A DNA stretch of 64,000 nt from JANQSP01 sp965237565 (GCA_965237565.1 OZ250145.1:310001-374000); one strand, 5' to 3'. Shown: positions 17,022-26,250, counted from the first letter of the stretch. Translations and numbers: made by a program. The notes: generated by a model from the letters alone, not told the origin.

Positions 17022-18229
17022 GGAGAAATTTTCATTAAGGACCAAAAATTTGGAAAACTTTTATTTACCACATTCGGATCTAAAATGTTTATAGCACAGC
17101 CAAATTGTTTTAGGACCGCTCCTGCCATGGCCAAGCGATGGTCTTTTTGGGGATCAAAACAGCAGTCTACGGTTTTTTTAAGTTCTCCTCCCTTTATAAT
17201 CAAACCATCTTTCAAAATTTTCACCGAGATTCCAACCAATTGCAAAAGCTTGGCCACTGACTCAATACGGTTGGATTCCTTATATCGCAAATGAGAAGCT
17301 CCATCCAAGCGACTGGTTCCCTTAGCCACAGCACAAAGAGTTGCCAAAACTGGAAAAAGATCTGGGCAATTTTTTATATTGTATTCGATGGATCGTAATA
17401 CACTTTGACTAGAGATTTTTAAACAAGAATTTTCTTTTTTCACACGCACTCCCATCTTTTCAAGGATCTCTGGGAATATGGAGTCCGCTTGCAAGCTATC
17501 TTCTGGCCACTGAGTAAATACAGCTTGCGACTCCGAAGAGGCTTCATCTTGCTTTACAGAAGCCAAGGCTGATATGGAAAACAAACAACTCATATCTGGT
17601 TCTGGTTGATAGAAAAGTTGTTTTGGTTTTTGGTGAGCAGGAACTATGTATTCTCTCTTATTTTCTTCGATCTTCATTCCCAAAGACTTTAAAAAATGAA
17701 TGGTCATTTGAAAATATGAATAAGAGACAAAATCTCCCTCCAAACTGACAAACAAATCTTTGGGCAAATCCCAACTATTTAATAAAACCCCCGAAGCAAA
17801 TTGACTGGAACGATTTACAGGAACAGTGAGTGCATCTCCAGTAACCTGCCACCCTTGGCTCTTGATTTTTAAACTGTTTGTTTGGAATTTTACGTCACAG
17901 CCAAGTTGGCTTAACAAAGATTTTAATTCATCAAGAGGCCTTTTGAAAAGTTCTGGTTCTCCTTTTAAAATAAAACTTCCTTTTTCTCGTGCAACTCTGA
18001 GTGCGAGAAAACGTAAAACCGCTCCGCCATAAAAACAATTCATTGAGACTTCACCAGACTGCAAAACCCCACCAGACCGCAGTGTATTCAGTGCTGATTT
18101 TAAAAAATGGACGTCATCACAGTCGTTATCTTCCATAATTTGAAAATCATCAAAGTAACTCTTTACAATGTGGGCTCGCAATAAAAGTGACTTAGAAGCA
18201 GGACCCTTTCCCAAAAAATAAAAAGACAT
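17018..18229 (-). CDS. aroA: 3-phosphoshikimate 1-carboxyvinyltransferase (EPSP synthase) AroA
   Basis: AroA transfers enolpyruvyl from PEP to shikimate 3-phosphate. The 403 residues show the two-domain fold. They have an N-terminal GKGPASKSLLLRA (counterpart of the PGDKSISHR motif, with lysine, serine and arginine kept), MNCFYGGAVLRFLA for the usual GNAGTAMR block, GASHLRYKESNRIESVAKLL and DHRLAMAGAVL. The PGDKS loop and the GNAGT block are clearly divergent, so it is not a typical class I enzyme. Position between aroB and aroKDE supports the assignment over MurA, which is encoded separately at 44986-46245. Confidence 0.88.
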   Translation of the reverse strand: MSFYFLGKGPASKSLLLRAHIVKSYFDDFQIMEDNDCDDVHFLKSALNTLRSGGVLQSGEVSMNCFYGGAVLRFLALRVAREKGSFILKGEPELFKRPLDELKSLLSQLGCDVKFQTNSLKIKSQGWQVTGDALTVPVNRSSQFASGVLLNSWDLPKDLFVSLEGDFVSYSYFQMTIHFLKSLGMKIEENKREYIVPAHQKPKQLFYQPEPDMSCLFSISALASVKQDEASSESQAVFTQWPEDSLQADSIFPEILEKMGVRVKKENSCLKISSQSVLRSIEYNIKNCPDLFPVLATLCAVAKGTSRLDGASHLRYKESNRIESVAKLLQLVGISVKILKDGLIIKGGELKKTVDCCFDPQKDHRLAMAGAVLKQFGCAINILDPNVVNKSFPNFWSLMKISP

Positions 18230-18262
18230 AATAATCTCTTAGCTATCTGATTCTTTTCCAGC

Positions 18263-19426
18263 TCAAATTGACAAAACTCTTTTCATCCTAACCTGACGAC
18301 GTACTTCCTGTAAAATATCTTCGATAGAAACTGTTTCGACAAAAACTTGACCAGGGCCTTTAGTGAATAAAAAATCTATTTTTCTCCCCCTCGTTCTTTT
18401 TTTGTCTTTCAAAAGCAAAGACCTAAATTTCCCCATTGGAATTTTTTTCAAAAAGGAGCTTTGCCATCCAGCTTTCTTTAGTATTTGAGAAATCTCTCTC
18501 AAAAAAGTATTGGAAAGGCCAAAACGATGGTGACTCCAACAAACAGAAAAAAAAATGCCATGCAAAACAGCTATTCCATGCGAAAGAGTAAAATGAGATT
18601 CAAGAACATGCCCCAATGTGTGGCCAAAATTAAGAACTCTCCGAAAGCCTTTTGTTTCAAAAGGATCTTGATTCACAATTTCCAATTTTGCAATGATTGC
18701 TTCAGGAAGAAAAGACCAAAGATGAGAGGAGGAAAAGGATTTTTTTCGACAAAGTTCAGAATAAAATTTTCCTCCACGAATGCAAGCCATCTTGATCAGT
18801 TCGCCGAGGCTAGACACCACCTCAGAAGAAGGAAGATGAGAAAATAATTCCTTCACGATGAAAACAGCTCTTGGAAAAACATAAGATCCGAATTGATTTT
18901 TTATGGATCCTATATTTAAAGCTGTCTTCCCGCCATGAGATGCATCCATAGCACAAAGCCATGTGCTAGGAATATGAATCAAGGGGACCCCTCTTTTGTA
19001 CACACTGGCAAAAAAACCAGAAAAATCCGCTACGCTACCCCCTCCTACACTGATCAGATAAGAAATCTTTTCATTGCCTATCTTTTTTAGAATTTTGTTA
19101 CTATGCCATGGAAACATATTAAGATCTTTTAATTTTTCACCAGCTGATACAAAATAAACCATCTGACTTCTCAACCATACTTTCACTTCTGGTGAATAAG
19201 AAAAAAGTTTCTTATCACAAATGATTAAGGGTGTTTGCTTATCTAACTTACCATATTTATCAGATGAGAGTGGGAGAGAAAAGGGCCTCGCAAAGGAAGA
19301 AAAATTATGAAGCGAATAGTTTTTCGAATGAGAAGACCAAACGGCTTTTGAAATTTTTTCTTGAGAAGGCAATCGAAGAGAAAAAAATACTCCATTTTTT
19401 TGTAACTGGATTTTGTCTTTTCTCAT
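18263..19426 (-). CDS. aroB: 3-dehydroquinate synthase AroB
   Basis: AroB cyclises DAHP to 3-dehydroquinate using NAD and a divalent metal. From the ATG at 19426 it has 387 residues; a TTG 30 bases upstream is less likely. The NAD-binding SVGGGSVADFSGF is followed by IHIPSTWLCAMDASHGGKTALN, a variant of the usual IPTTLLAQVDSSVGGKTGVN. Metal ligands are the glutamate of SLGELIKMA and the histidines of NFGHTLGHVLE and LSHGIAV. The AroB core is conserved but the N-terminal 70 residues are divergent. It is the first gene of the aro operon, 33 bases before aroA. Confidence 0.91.
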   Translation of the reverse strand: MRKDKIQLQKNGVFFSLRLPSQEKISKAVWSSHSKNYSLHNFSSFARPFSLPLSSDKYGKLDKQTPLIICDKKLFSYSPEVKVWLRSQMVYFVSAGEKLKDLNMFPWHSNKILKKIGNEKISYLISVGGGSVADFSGFFASVYKRGVPLIHIPSTWLCAMDASHGGKTALNIGSIKNQFGSYVFPRAVFIVKELFSHLPSSEVVSSLGELIKMACIRGGKFYSELCRKKSFSSSHLWSFLPEAIIAKLEIVNQDPFETKGFRRVLNFGHTLGHVLESHFTLSHGIAVLHGIFFSVCWSHHRFGLSNTFLREISQILKKAGWQSSFLKKIPMGKFRSLLLKDKKRTRGRKIDFLFTKGPGQVFVETVSIEDILQEVRRQVRMKRVLSI

Positions 19427-19516
19427 CTTGTTAGTTCCAATTGTTTTAGATTTCAATTTTTCTAATCACTCCATGCAATCAATCGAATACAAGATCAAGC
19501 AAACAGCAACCAACTG

Positions 19517-20233
19517 TCACTCTTGGGAAATTTGAGGCAAATTCCAGTCAATCATCGACTTCCCATGAAGCTCCAAGTATTGATTGGTCTTTGAAAAATG
19601 AGAACAACCAAAAAATCCATGATCCGCCGAAAAGGGAGAGGGATGAGAAGCTTTTAAAACCAGATGTTTTGTTTCATCAATGAACTGCCCTTTTCTCTGA
19701 GCGTACTGACCCCACAATATAAAAACGAGAAATTTAGATTTTTTATTCAAGATATCAATTACACGATCAGTAAAAATCTCCCACCCCTTGTTTTGATGAG
19801 ATCCAGGTTTTCCCGACTCAACAGTCAAAATGGCATTGAGAAGTAAAACCCCTTGTTTTGCCCAAGAAGTAAGACAACCGTGCTTAGATTTTTCAATTTT
19901 CAAATCAGATTGCAATTCACGAAAGATATTCTTTAGGGAAGGAGGATTTTTCACCCCCGGACGCACGGAAAAACAAAGCCCATGGGCTTGATTGGGGCCA
20001 TGGTAAGGATCTTGTCCAATGATGACCACCTTGACATCTTTAAAAGGCACAAGATTAAGCGCAGTAAAATATTCTAAAGAGTCTGGAAAAATTCTTTTTT
20101 TTAGTCTCATTTGACTCAAGAGAAAATTTCTTAAATCTTGCATATAAGATTTATCAAATTCAGATAGCAGATGACTTTTCCAACTTTTTGTTAAACGAAC
20201 ACGATTTTCTCTCATTGAGACACTCTGGAACAT
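19517..20233 (-). CDS. ung: Uracil-DNA glycosylase (family 1)
   Basis: Ung excises uracil from DNA to start base-excision repair. Motifs are VVIIGQDPYHGPNQAHGLCFSV with the catalytic aspartate, LLLNAILTVESGKPGSHQ, FILWGQYAQ, and the DNA-intercalation loop HPSPFSADHGFFGCSHF with the catalytic histidine. From the ATG at 20233 the product is 238 residues; another ATG at 20215 gives 232, close to E. coli Ung. Neither has a strong Shine-Dalgarno. It precedes the aro operon on the same strand with a 90-base gap. Confidence 0.94.
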   Translation of the reverse strand: MFQSVSMRENRVRLTKSWKSHLLSEFDKSYMQDLRNFLLSQMRLKKRIFPDSLEYFTALNLVPFKDVKVVIIGQDPYHGPNQAHGLCFSVRPGVKNPPSLKNIFRELQSDLKIEKSKHGCLTSWAKQGVLLLNAILTVESGKPGSHQNKGWEIFTDRVIDILNKKSKFLVFILWGQYAQRKGQFIDETKHLVLKASHPSPFSADHGFFGCSHFSKTNQYLELHGKSMIDWNLPQISQE

Positions 20234-20377
20234 GGAGGCCAAAACCGATTATGCACTGTGAAATTTATACATTTCAGCACAGCCAATTTCTAGAATTTAT
20301 CTTGTAAATTGTCAAATTCGATGAAAAAAAATACTTGATCTTGACAAAAATGAGAGAAAGCCACAGACTGAAAGTGT

Positions 20378-20734
20378 GTGACTACTAAAACTGAAAAATT
20401 TCTTAGCCGTCTAGAGCCCTCAGGAGAGGAAAAAACTTTTGTTTACCAACAAGTTTTGGAACTCAAAAGTTTTTTACTCAACAGTGGATCTATTGCTGTT
20501 ATATTGGAAAAAAGCCAAAATGAAAAAAAGCAATCCCAATATTCTGTTACTTTTGTTCTCGTCCCTGAAACTCTAAATTTAAAAGTGCAAAGTCAGGGAG
20601 ACAATCTTTTTGATGCTTGTATTAGCGCAAAAAATAAAGCTAGAAAAACAATCACTCAGTTAATCAACCACATAGACCAACCAGATAGAAAACTCCAAGT
20701 AGAGCACTTCAAAAAATTCCCTTATCTACATTGA
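20378..20734 (+). CDS. HPF/RaiA-like protein (possible ribosome hibernation factor)
   Basis: The frame opens with GTG at 20378; an in-frame stop 27 bases earlier excludes a longer product. The 118 residues include SVTFVLVPETLNLKVQSQGDN followed by LFDACISAKNKARKTITQL. This resembles the last beta strand and long C-terminal helix of S30AE (HPF/YfiA) proteins, where a similar aspartate-rich turn precedes helix 2. The N-terminal RNA-binding half is not typical, so family membership is tentative. A TTGACA lies at 20341-20346, but no good -10 partner is visible. The next plus-strand gene begins more than 500 bases away, so it is probably monocistronic. Confidence 0.5.
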   Translation: MTTKTEKFLSRLEPSGEEKTFVYQQVLELKSFLLNSGSIAVILEKSQNEKKQSQYSVTFVLVPETLNLKVQSQGDNLFDACISAKNKARKTITQLINHIDQPDRKLQVEHFKKFPYLH

Positions 20735-20808
20735 TCATGTGATTTTGTTACCATAGCCTTGAAGCTCGGCAGTAGGTTCTTTCTTACTAAGGTTGTGATC
20801 ATGTGATT
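20732..20808. repeat. Pair of short direct repeats
   Basis: TGATCATGTGATT occurs at 20732-20744 and 20796-20808, 64 bases apart, and similarity continues for about 12 more bases (ending CCATAG / CCATGA). The first copy overlaps the stop of the HPF-like gene. Function unknown. Confidence 0.5.
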
Positions 20809-20846
20809 CTATCGCCATGATGATCCTCTTTCGGTGAGATGGGATC

Positions 20847-21143
20847 TTACTGCCACAGTGCCCTTGTGATCGGTGCAGTTCCTTTTTCTGCCGTATCTTT
20901 CCCTGTAAATTCTTCTCCCGGATTTTGTGTTATGTTGGATACTTTATCCCCGCCATCACCCTCGTCATCACCTTCGTCGCTGGGTGGGTTTGGTTTTTCT
21001 TCCGTGTTCCCCGTTGGATTTTGAATGGAATTGAAGTCGATTGTGTTTGTAACAAAGCCTCCCTTTTCTCTTAGGGGAGAACAATTACCAAGCAAGCAAG
21101 AAAGAAGTAAAATACATAATCCATAGATAAGTGTTTTTATCAT
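20847..21143 (-). CDS. Small lipoprotein with acidic linker
   Basis: From the ATG at 21143 this 98-residue protein has a signal peptide ending in the lipobox LLGNC. The mature part looks disordered and is rich in D, E, G, P, N and T (PPSDEGDDEGDGGDK), with no recognisable domain. Lipidation and location in the envelope are the only supportable statements. An upstream in-frame start at 21167 would add eight residues. It is isolated between two plus-strand genes. Confidence 0.55.
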   Translation of the reverse strand: MIKTLIYGLCILLLSCLLGNCSPLREKGGFVTNTIDFNSIQNPTGNTEEKPNPPSDEGDDEGDGGDKVSNITQNPGEEFTGKDTAEKGTAPITRALWQ

Positions 21144-21265
21144 TTTTTCTCTCTCCTTACAAAACACCCATAGGAGTCGTATCGGTTAAATGAGCTTTTT
21201 ATTTTAGGAATAGACAATGATTTTAGATTCTTTTATAAGAATTTTTGAAACCCTCTGACTAAAAA

Positions 21266-22108
21266 GTGAACAAAATGAAAAACAAGGTCAAATGGACGAA
21301 AATGAGCGGAGCTGGGAATACCTTTCTGATCACTTACTTTGAAAGTTTTCCTGCTTCACTTCGTCAGAAAAATTGGATGAAACTGAGCCAAAAATTTTGT
21401 GATAGCAAAACAGGCATAGAAGCCGATGGCTTGGTGATTTTGTTGCCAAGAAAAAAAACTGGTGAATTCGAGTGGCTATTTTACAACAAAGATGGCTCCC
21501 TTGCTCAAATGTGCGGAAATGCAGCTTGCTGTGTAGTCGTATACGCTTTCAAAAAGCATCTCATTGTAGAAAGGGAAACTTTCACTCTAAAAACACAGTC
21601 TCAAAAAATAAAAGGGGATTTAAAAAAAGGATCGGGGCGTATTTTTGTGAAAGAAACACAAGAAATTAAAGGCCCTTTTACTGTTCAATTTAAAAAAAAA
21701 CCACTATCCTATCACTTCATAAATGCTTTGATTCCTCATGCCGTTATTGAGAAATCCCATTCCCTAGACACAAAAGATAAAAGGGAAAGCTTAAAAGAAA
21801 TCGGCCAGTGGCTCAGAAACAAAAAAGATCATGACGAAGAGGGAATGAATGTTTCGTTTTACCAAAAAACTCATCAAGACAATCTTTTGCTTGGTTGCAG
21901 TTTTGAAAGAGGGGTGGAAGATATCACACCAGCTTGCGGGACTGGTGCCTTAGCTTTGGCTCAGATCCACCATCGAAATTTTCCGAAACTCAATCCCATC
22001 TTTGTGCAAATGCCTGGAGGAAAATTGGAAATCGGTTTTCATGAAAATCACACTCTTTCTGTTCTTTCGCCAGTGGAATGGATGCAAGAAACTGAAATGG
22101 AAATGTGA
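21266..22108 (+). CDS. dapF: Diaminopimelate epimerase DapF
   Basis: DapF interconverts LL- and meso-diaminopimelate for lysine and peptidoglycan synthesis without a cofactor. The catalytic cysteine pair is in MCGNAACC (first) and ITPACGTGALA (second). The N terminus has KMSGAGNTF and the middle has EWLFYNKDGSLAQMCGN, both typical. The length of 280 residues is normal. Start is GTG at 21266 or ATG at 21275, in frame and nine bases apart. It is followed after three bases by the reductase gene, so both are probably one transcript. Confidence 0.93.
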   Translation: MNKMKNKVKWTKMSGAGNTFLITYFESFPASLRQKNWMKLSQKFCDSKTGIEADGLVILLPRKKTGEFEWLFYNKDGSLAQMCGNAACCVVVYAFKKHLIVERETFTLKTQSQKIKGDLKKGSGRIFVKETQEIKGPFTVQFKKKPLSYHFINALIPHAVIEKSHSLDTKDKRESLKEIGQWLRNKKDHDEEGMNVSFYQKTHQDNLLLGCSFERGVEDITPACGTGALALAQIHHRNFPKLNPIFVQMPGGKLEIGFHENHTLSVLSPVEWMQETEMEM

Positions 22109-22111
22109 ATT

Positions 22112-23260
22112 ATGAGTAAGCTCTATACCCTAAAAATTCGCAAAAAAATTCAAGAGACTGCAGATAGCGTATCATTAGTCTTTGAAATCCCAGAAGAACT
22201 CAAAGATGTTTTTCAATACAAACCGGCTCAATTTCTGACTTTTCAGTTCCAAATGAAAGAAAAAAAATACTTGAGAAGTTATTCAATTTCTTCTTGCCCT
22301 CTCTTGAATGAAGACTTCAAAACTACCATCAAACGAATAAAAAAAGGAGAAATTTCCAATTACATTGTAACCTACTCGCACGTGGGAGATGAAATGCATT
22401 GCAGAAAGCCGGCTGGCAAGTTCTTCAAACCTCCCAGTGATTTGAAACCAAAAAATTATTGTTTATTTGCCGGAGGAAGTGGAATCACTCCTTTATTTTC
22501 TATCCTAAAAACTGTTTTACTTTCTGATCCAGAAAATAAGGTTTTTCTTTTTTATGCCAATCGAAACGAAAATTCTATTATTTACAATCAAGACCTAAAA
22601 GATTGGCAAGCTCGCCATCCTGAGAGATTGCATATCTGGCACATTTTCAGTCAGCCAGAAAAAAAGGAAAGCCAAACAACAAGACAAGTTATCAAAGGCA
22701 GGCTAAACAAGGACCATTTGAATAGATACTTTGACCCTTCGAAAGACAGTGCATCGAATTTATATTACTTATGTGGTCCCATTGGTTTTATGCAAACAGT
22801 GAAGGAATTTCTCATAGAAAAAAAAGTTCAAAAATCACAGATCAGAATAGAGAATTTTTTACCAGCCAAAAAAACAGAAGATACTTCTTATCAAAAAACA
22901 TCATCAGTGATGACTCCTTCGAATGAGGAAGAGGGAGAACTGACTATGATAGGGCAACAAGGAAAAGGAGAACAGATCGAAAAGAAAACAATTAAGGCTC
23001 ATATTGACGATGAGATGATAGAAATTCCAGCACAAAATAACATCCCGATATTGGAACAACTTCTTTCAGCCGGATACACTCCCCCATTTTCCTGCCTCTC
23101 CGGGTCTTGCATGTCTTGCTTAGCTACCTTGAAAAAAGGAGAAATTTTTCAAAATGAAAGAGGGATATTGGAGGATGAAAATATCGAAAATCACGAAATT
23201 CTCACTTGCCAAGCAATCCCAAAATCCCAACTCGTAGAAGTAGATTATCAAGATGAATGA
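22112..23260 (+). CDS. PaaE-like flavin/2Fe-2S oxidoreductase
   Basis: This 382-residue electron-transfer protein has three domains. The FAD-binding domain (about 1-100) has YLRSYSISSCP. The NAD(P)-binding domain (about 105-240) has AGGSGITPLFSILK and YLCGPIGFMQ. A plant-type 2Fe-2S ferredoxin domain (about 290-380) has CLSGSCMSC and a fourth cysteine in ILTCQA. The FAD-NAD-ferredoxin order matches PaaE and related reductases that feed electrons from NAD(P)H to di-iron oxygenases or fatty-acid desaturases. A low-complexity acidic linker separates the second and third domains. No oxygenase partner lies in this window, so the acceptor is unknown. Confidence 0.82.
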   Translation: MSKLYTLKIRKKIQETADSVSLVFEIPEELKDVFQYKPAQFLTFQFQMKEKKYLRSYSISSCPLLNEDFKTTIKRIKKGEISNYIVTYSHVGDEMHCRKPAGKFFKPPSDLKPKNYCLFAGGSGITPLFSILKTVLLSDPENKVFLFYANRNENSIIYNQDLKDWQARHPERLHIWHIFSQPEKKESQTTRQVIKGRLNKDHLNRYFDPSKDSASNLYYLCGPIGFMQTVKEFLIEKKVQKSQIRIENFLPAKKTEDTSYQKTSSVMTPSNEEEGELTMIGQQGKGEQIEKKTIKAHIDDEMIEIPAQNNIPILEQLLSAGYTPPFSCLSGSCMSCLATLKKGEIFQNERGILEDENIENHEILTCQAIPKSQLVEVDYQDE

Positions 23261-23278
23261 CTAGAAAAACAAAGCCCC

Positions 23279-24022
23279 TTATACGAGTCGGCCACGAAGG
23301 AATATCTGCAGTTGTAGAAAAATCTCTTGGGGAATTTCATGCTCCCCCTCAAAGGAATTCAGCTTTCCCTCCCAGCCAAGTCCTTGTAAAAAAGCAAAAG
23401 CTTCTTCCCCTAGGGCATAGGGCAACAAGGGGTCACTTTTGCCATGGCTTTGAAAAAAATGAGTCCGCAAAGTATATTTTTTCTTTTTTAGATTTAAATT
23501 CTCTTTTGGAAATAAACAACCAGACAAAAAAACCAAAGCCCTTGGAGGAGGATTGAATTCTAAGGCAAGATGTAGGGCCATAATTGCTCCTTGAGAAAAT
23601 CCTCCGAGAACAATTTTTTTTGGATCCGTACAAAATCCTTTGATAAAAGATAGAAGTTTTTCTTTATGGATTCTAAGAGTCTCAATGGATTGCTGTTTGG
23701 CTTGAATCGTGCTAGTCGCAAAATCCCTGCTAATGGGAAACCAAAAACGACCTTTATTATTGTATGCTTCCTCGATTCTTAAAAATCCATTGGGAAAGAT
23801 CCACCGACAAGCAAGTGGTAGATCCATGGAATGAAAAGAACATAAATCATGAGCATTGGCTCCATAACCATGAAAAAATATCGCACAAATTTCATCATTT
23901 TGATCTGAACGAACTTTTTGATCCTGACCTGAACGGATTTCATCATTTCGATCTGGCAAGAATTCGATATATTCCACATTCTCTTTTTTTTTCAAAATAT
24001 CTCTCCTTGATAATATAGTCAT
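23279..24022 (-). CDS. Alpha/beta-hydrolase, phospholipase/carboxylesterase family
   Basis: The 247-residue protein has the YpfH/carboxylesterase fold. The oxyanion segment is AIFFHGYGANAHDL, the nucleophile elbow is GGFSQGAIMALHLAL, the acid lies in SHGKSDPLLPY, and the catalytic histidine is in EGEHEIPQE. Substrates of this family are short acyl esters or lysophospholipids. The N terminus contains an in-frame 16-residue duplication (the RNDEI...DQNDEI segment at about residues 24-47), encoded by two 48-base-spaced copies of TTTCATCATTT. The gene converges with the upstream reductase gene after 18 bases. Confidence 0.83.
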   Translation of the reverse strand: MTILSRRDILKKKENVEYIEFLPDRNDEIRSGQDQKVRSDQNDEICAIFFHGYGANAHDLCSFHSMDLPLACRWIFPNGFLRIEEAYNNKGRFWFPISRDFATSTIQAKQQSIETLRIHKEKLLSFIKGFCTDPKKIVLGGFSQGAIMALHLALEFNPPPRALVFLSGCLFPKENLNLKKKKYTLRTHFFQSHGKSDPLLPYALGEEAFAFLQGLGWEGKLNSFEGEHEIPQEIFLQLQIFLRGRLV

Positions 24023-24086
24023 TTTACTTTAAATCAATTACGTTGCGTTTTCATTTATTTTCCATAAGAAAAGCAAGAGAGTGACT

Positions 24087-25523
24087 ATGTCCAAATCAAG
24101 ACCCATAACAGTCAGCTACGGAGATGGCATTGGCCCAGAAATTATGGAGGCCACTTTACAAATCATGGAACATGCGGGAGCTATGATCCAGCCTGAAATA
24201 ATACAAATCGGTGAAACCATTTATAAAAAAGGAGTCCCAACCGGCATGGAAGATAAAAACTGGGAATCTATTTATCGAACGAAAGTATTTTTAAAGTCTC
24301 CGATCACAACCCCTCAGGGCGGTGGCTTCCAAAGTCTCAACGTCACAATCCGAAAAAAATTGGGTCTATATGCCAATATCAGACCTTGCATTTCGTATTT
24401 TCCTTTTGTTCATACAAAACATCCCAACATGAACGTGGTTATCATACGAGAAAATGAAGAAGACGTTTATACAGGAGTCGAATACCGCCAAACCAATGAA
24501 ATGTTTCAATGCTTAAAATTTATCTCTCAATCTGGATCACAAAGAATTATTCAATATGCTTTTGAATATGCTATTCGAAACGATCGAAAAAAAGTGACGT
24601 GTTTCACAAAAGACAACATTATGAAAAGAACAGATGGACTCTTTAGAAAAATATTTGAAGAAGTGGGTACCAAGTATCCTGAATGTGAAACAGAACATTG
24701 GATTGTCGATATTGGTGCAGCCAAATTAGCTACCTCACCGGAAAATTTTGACGTGCTAGTATTGCCAAATTTGTATGGAGATATTTTGTCTGATGTGGCC
24801 GCCCAAATCACTGGATCTGTGGGACTGGCTGGCTCTGCCAATATGGGAGACCACTACGCCATGTTTGAAGCCATACATGGGTCTGCTCCTAGGAGAGCAA
24901 AACAAAATGTAGCCAATCCTTCTGGACTTTTGCAAGCAGCCATCCTCTTGTTGATTCATATAGATCAAAAAGACTGTGCAAAAAAAATACAAAACGCTTG
25001 GCTAAAAACTTTGGAAGATGGATTGCATACTTACGACATTTATCAAGAAGGAGTTAGCAAAAAAAAGTTAGGGACAAAAGAATTTACAGAAGCTATAATC
25101 AAGCGACTGGGTGAAAATCCAAAGAAATTACAATCAAGCATCTCTGAAAAATCTAGTACAAAAAAATCAAGAAAATTGAGTCAGATAAAAAAAGAGCAAA
25201 AAACATTGGTGGGAGTGGATGTATTTATCGATGATGCTCATCTGTGTGTTCCTGATTTTGTGCAAAAGATAGAAAAAATGAAGCTCCCTCTCTCGTTGAA
25301 ATCTATTGATTCCAGAGGTCTGAGAATTTGGCCCTCTAGTGATAGTTCCAATGCTTTACTTTCTGATCATTGGTGTTGCCGATTCACGACAAAGACTCCT
25401 TTTCAACGCATCACACCGTCAAGCATCGTGGAGCTTCTAAGAGGAATGGAAAAACATGATATAGATTTTATCAAAACGGAGGGACTTTACCTGTTTGATG
25501 GAAAAATAGGATTTTCAAAGTGA
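24087..25523 (+). CDS. icd: NADP-dependent isocitrate dehydrogenase, long (Rickettsia/Bdellovibrio-type)
   Basis: This TCA-cycle enzyme oxidatively decarboxylates isocitrate to 2-oxoglutarate. It is 478 residues from the ATG at 24087, with GAGAG-like purines before it. Motifs are VSYGDGIGPEIM, SLNVTIRKKLGLYANIRP (substrate serine and arginines), VVIIRENEEDVYTG, LPNLYGDILSDVAAQITG, FEAIHGSAP and NPSGLLQAA. After the conserved catalytic domain (about 1-345) there is a lysine-rich linker and an additional C-terminal domain of about 90 residues. This extension is known from alphaproteobacterial and Bdellovibrio enzymes and its role is unclear. The gene is divergent from the esterase. Confidence 0.92.
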   Translation: MSKSRPITVSYGDGIGPEIMEATLQIMEHAGAMIQPEIIQIGETIYKKGVPTGMEDKNWESIYRTKVFLKSPITTPQGGGFQSLNVTIRKKLGLYANIRPCISYFPFVHTKHPNMNVVIIRENEEDVYTGVEYRQTNEMFQCLKFISQSGSQRIIQYAFEYAIRNDRKKVTCFTKDNIMKRTDGLFRKIFEEVGTKYPECETEHWIVDIGAAKLATSPENFDVLVLPNLYGDILSDVAAQITGSVGLAGSANMGDHYAMFEAIHGSAPRRAKQNVANPSGLLQAAILLLIHIDQKDCAKKIQNAWLKTLEDGLHTYDIYQEGVSKKKLGTKEFTEAIIKRLGENPKKLQSSISEKSSTKKSRKLSQIKKEQKTLVGVDVFIDDAHLCVPDFVQKIEKMKLPLSLKSIDSRGLRIWPSSDSSNALLSDHWCCRFTTKTPFQRITPSSIVELLRGMEKHDIDFIKTEGLYLFDGKIGFSK

Positions 25524-25578
25524 TCCATCGAATGAAAAAACAATATTGTAACTTGCAATAAGAACAGAGGAGAAAACA

Positions 25579-26250
25579 TTGCTGGAACAGTTCAAACAAT
25601 CACTTATGCATTTTTTAACTGCATCAGCTTATGATCCTGTTACATTCTATACCGTCATAACAGTGGCAATGTGTTTGGCCACTGTTGGATTCCCTATATC
25701 AGAAGAATTTGTCATCATTTCATCTGCCTTGGTGGCTTATATGGGAGCTCATCCAGAACTCTATCCTCCTCCTAGCTTAGTTCTTTTGAGCGGACAAACT
25801 CCCGTGCATCCCGCAACAACTGCTATGGTGTGTTTTCTATCTGTTTTTCTAAGTGATCTGTTCATCTATATGATTGGTTTCATCTTTAGAGAAAAAATCA
25901 CGAATCATTATTTCTTTCAAAAGTTCATTCCACAAAAGAGAAAAGAAAAAATTGATTTATGGATGACTCGCTATGGGTACTATGTTTCTGGCATGCTTCG
26001 CTTCGCTCCCGGATTGCGACTCATCGGATACCTGACTTGCGGAATCACAAGAATGCCAATCGACAAATTCATTTTGTTCAACGGAGGCGTCGCTTTGTTG
26101 GTGGTCCCCACGCAAATATGGATTATCTCTATTTATGGAGAGAGTATTATCAGACACATTGAAATCATTAGCGTCGTTTTAGGCACTTTGGTTTTCATCT
26201 CCATTGCAACCATTTTTTTCACTCATCTTCGTTCCTTCATAACAAAATGA
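25579..26250 (+). CDS. DedA/SNARE-associated family membrane protein
   Basis: The product is a 223-residue integral membrane protein with about five hydrophobic segments. The DedA-like arrangement has an early re-entrant helix (GFPISEEFVIISS), FLSVFLSDLFIYMIG, the charged MTRYGYYVSGMLRFAPGLR loop and a glycine-rich GYLTCGITRM. DedA proteins carry undecaprenyl phosphate or phospholipids across the inner membrane. Translation begins at TTG (25579-25581), supported by AGAGGAGA seven bases upstream. The 3' end overlaps sua5 by four bases (ATGA). Confidence 0.84.
   Translation: MLEQFKQSLMHFLTASAYDPVTFYTVITVAMCLATVGFPISEEFVIISSALVAYMGAHPELYPPPSLVLLSGQTPVHPATTAMVCFLSVFLSDLFIYMIGFIFREKITNHYFFQKFIPQKRKEKIDLWMTRYGYYVSGMLRFAPGLRLIGYLTCGITRMPIDKFILFNGGVALLVVPTQIWIISIYGESIIRHIEIISVVLGTLVFISIATIFFTHLRSFITK

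Noticed and set aside
20341..20346. TTGACA before the HPF-like gene as a full promoter
   Set aside because: No acceptable -10 box exists 15-19 bases downstream, so only the -35-like hexamer is noted.
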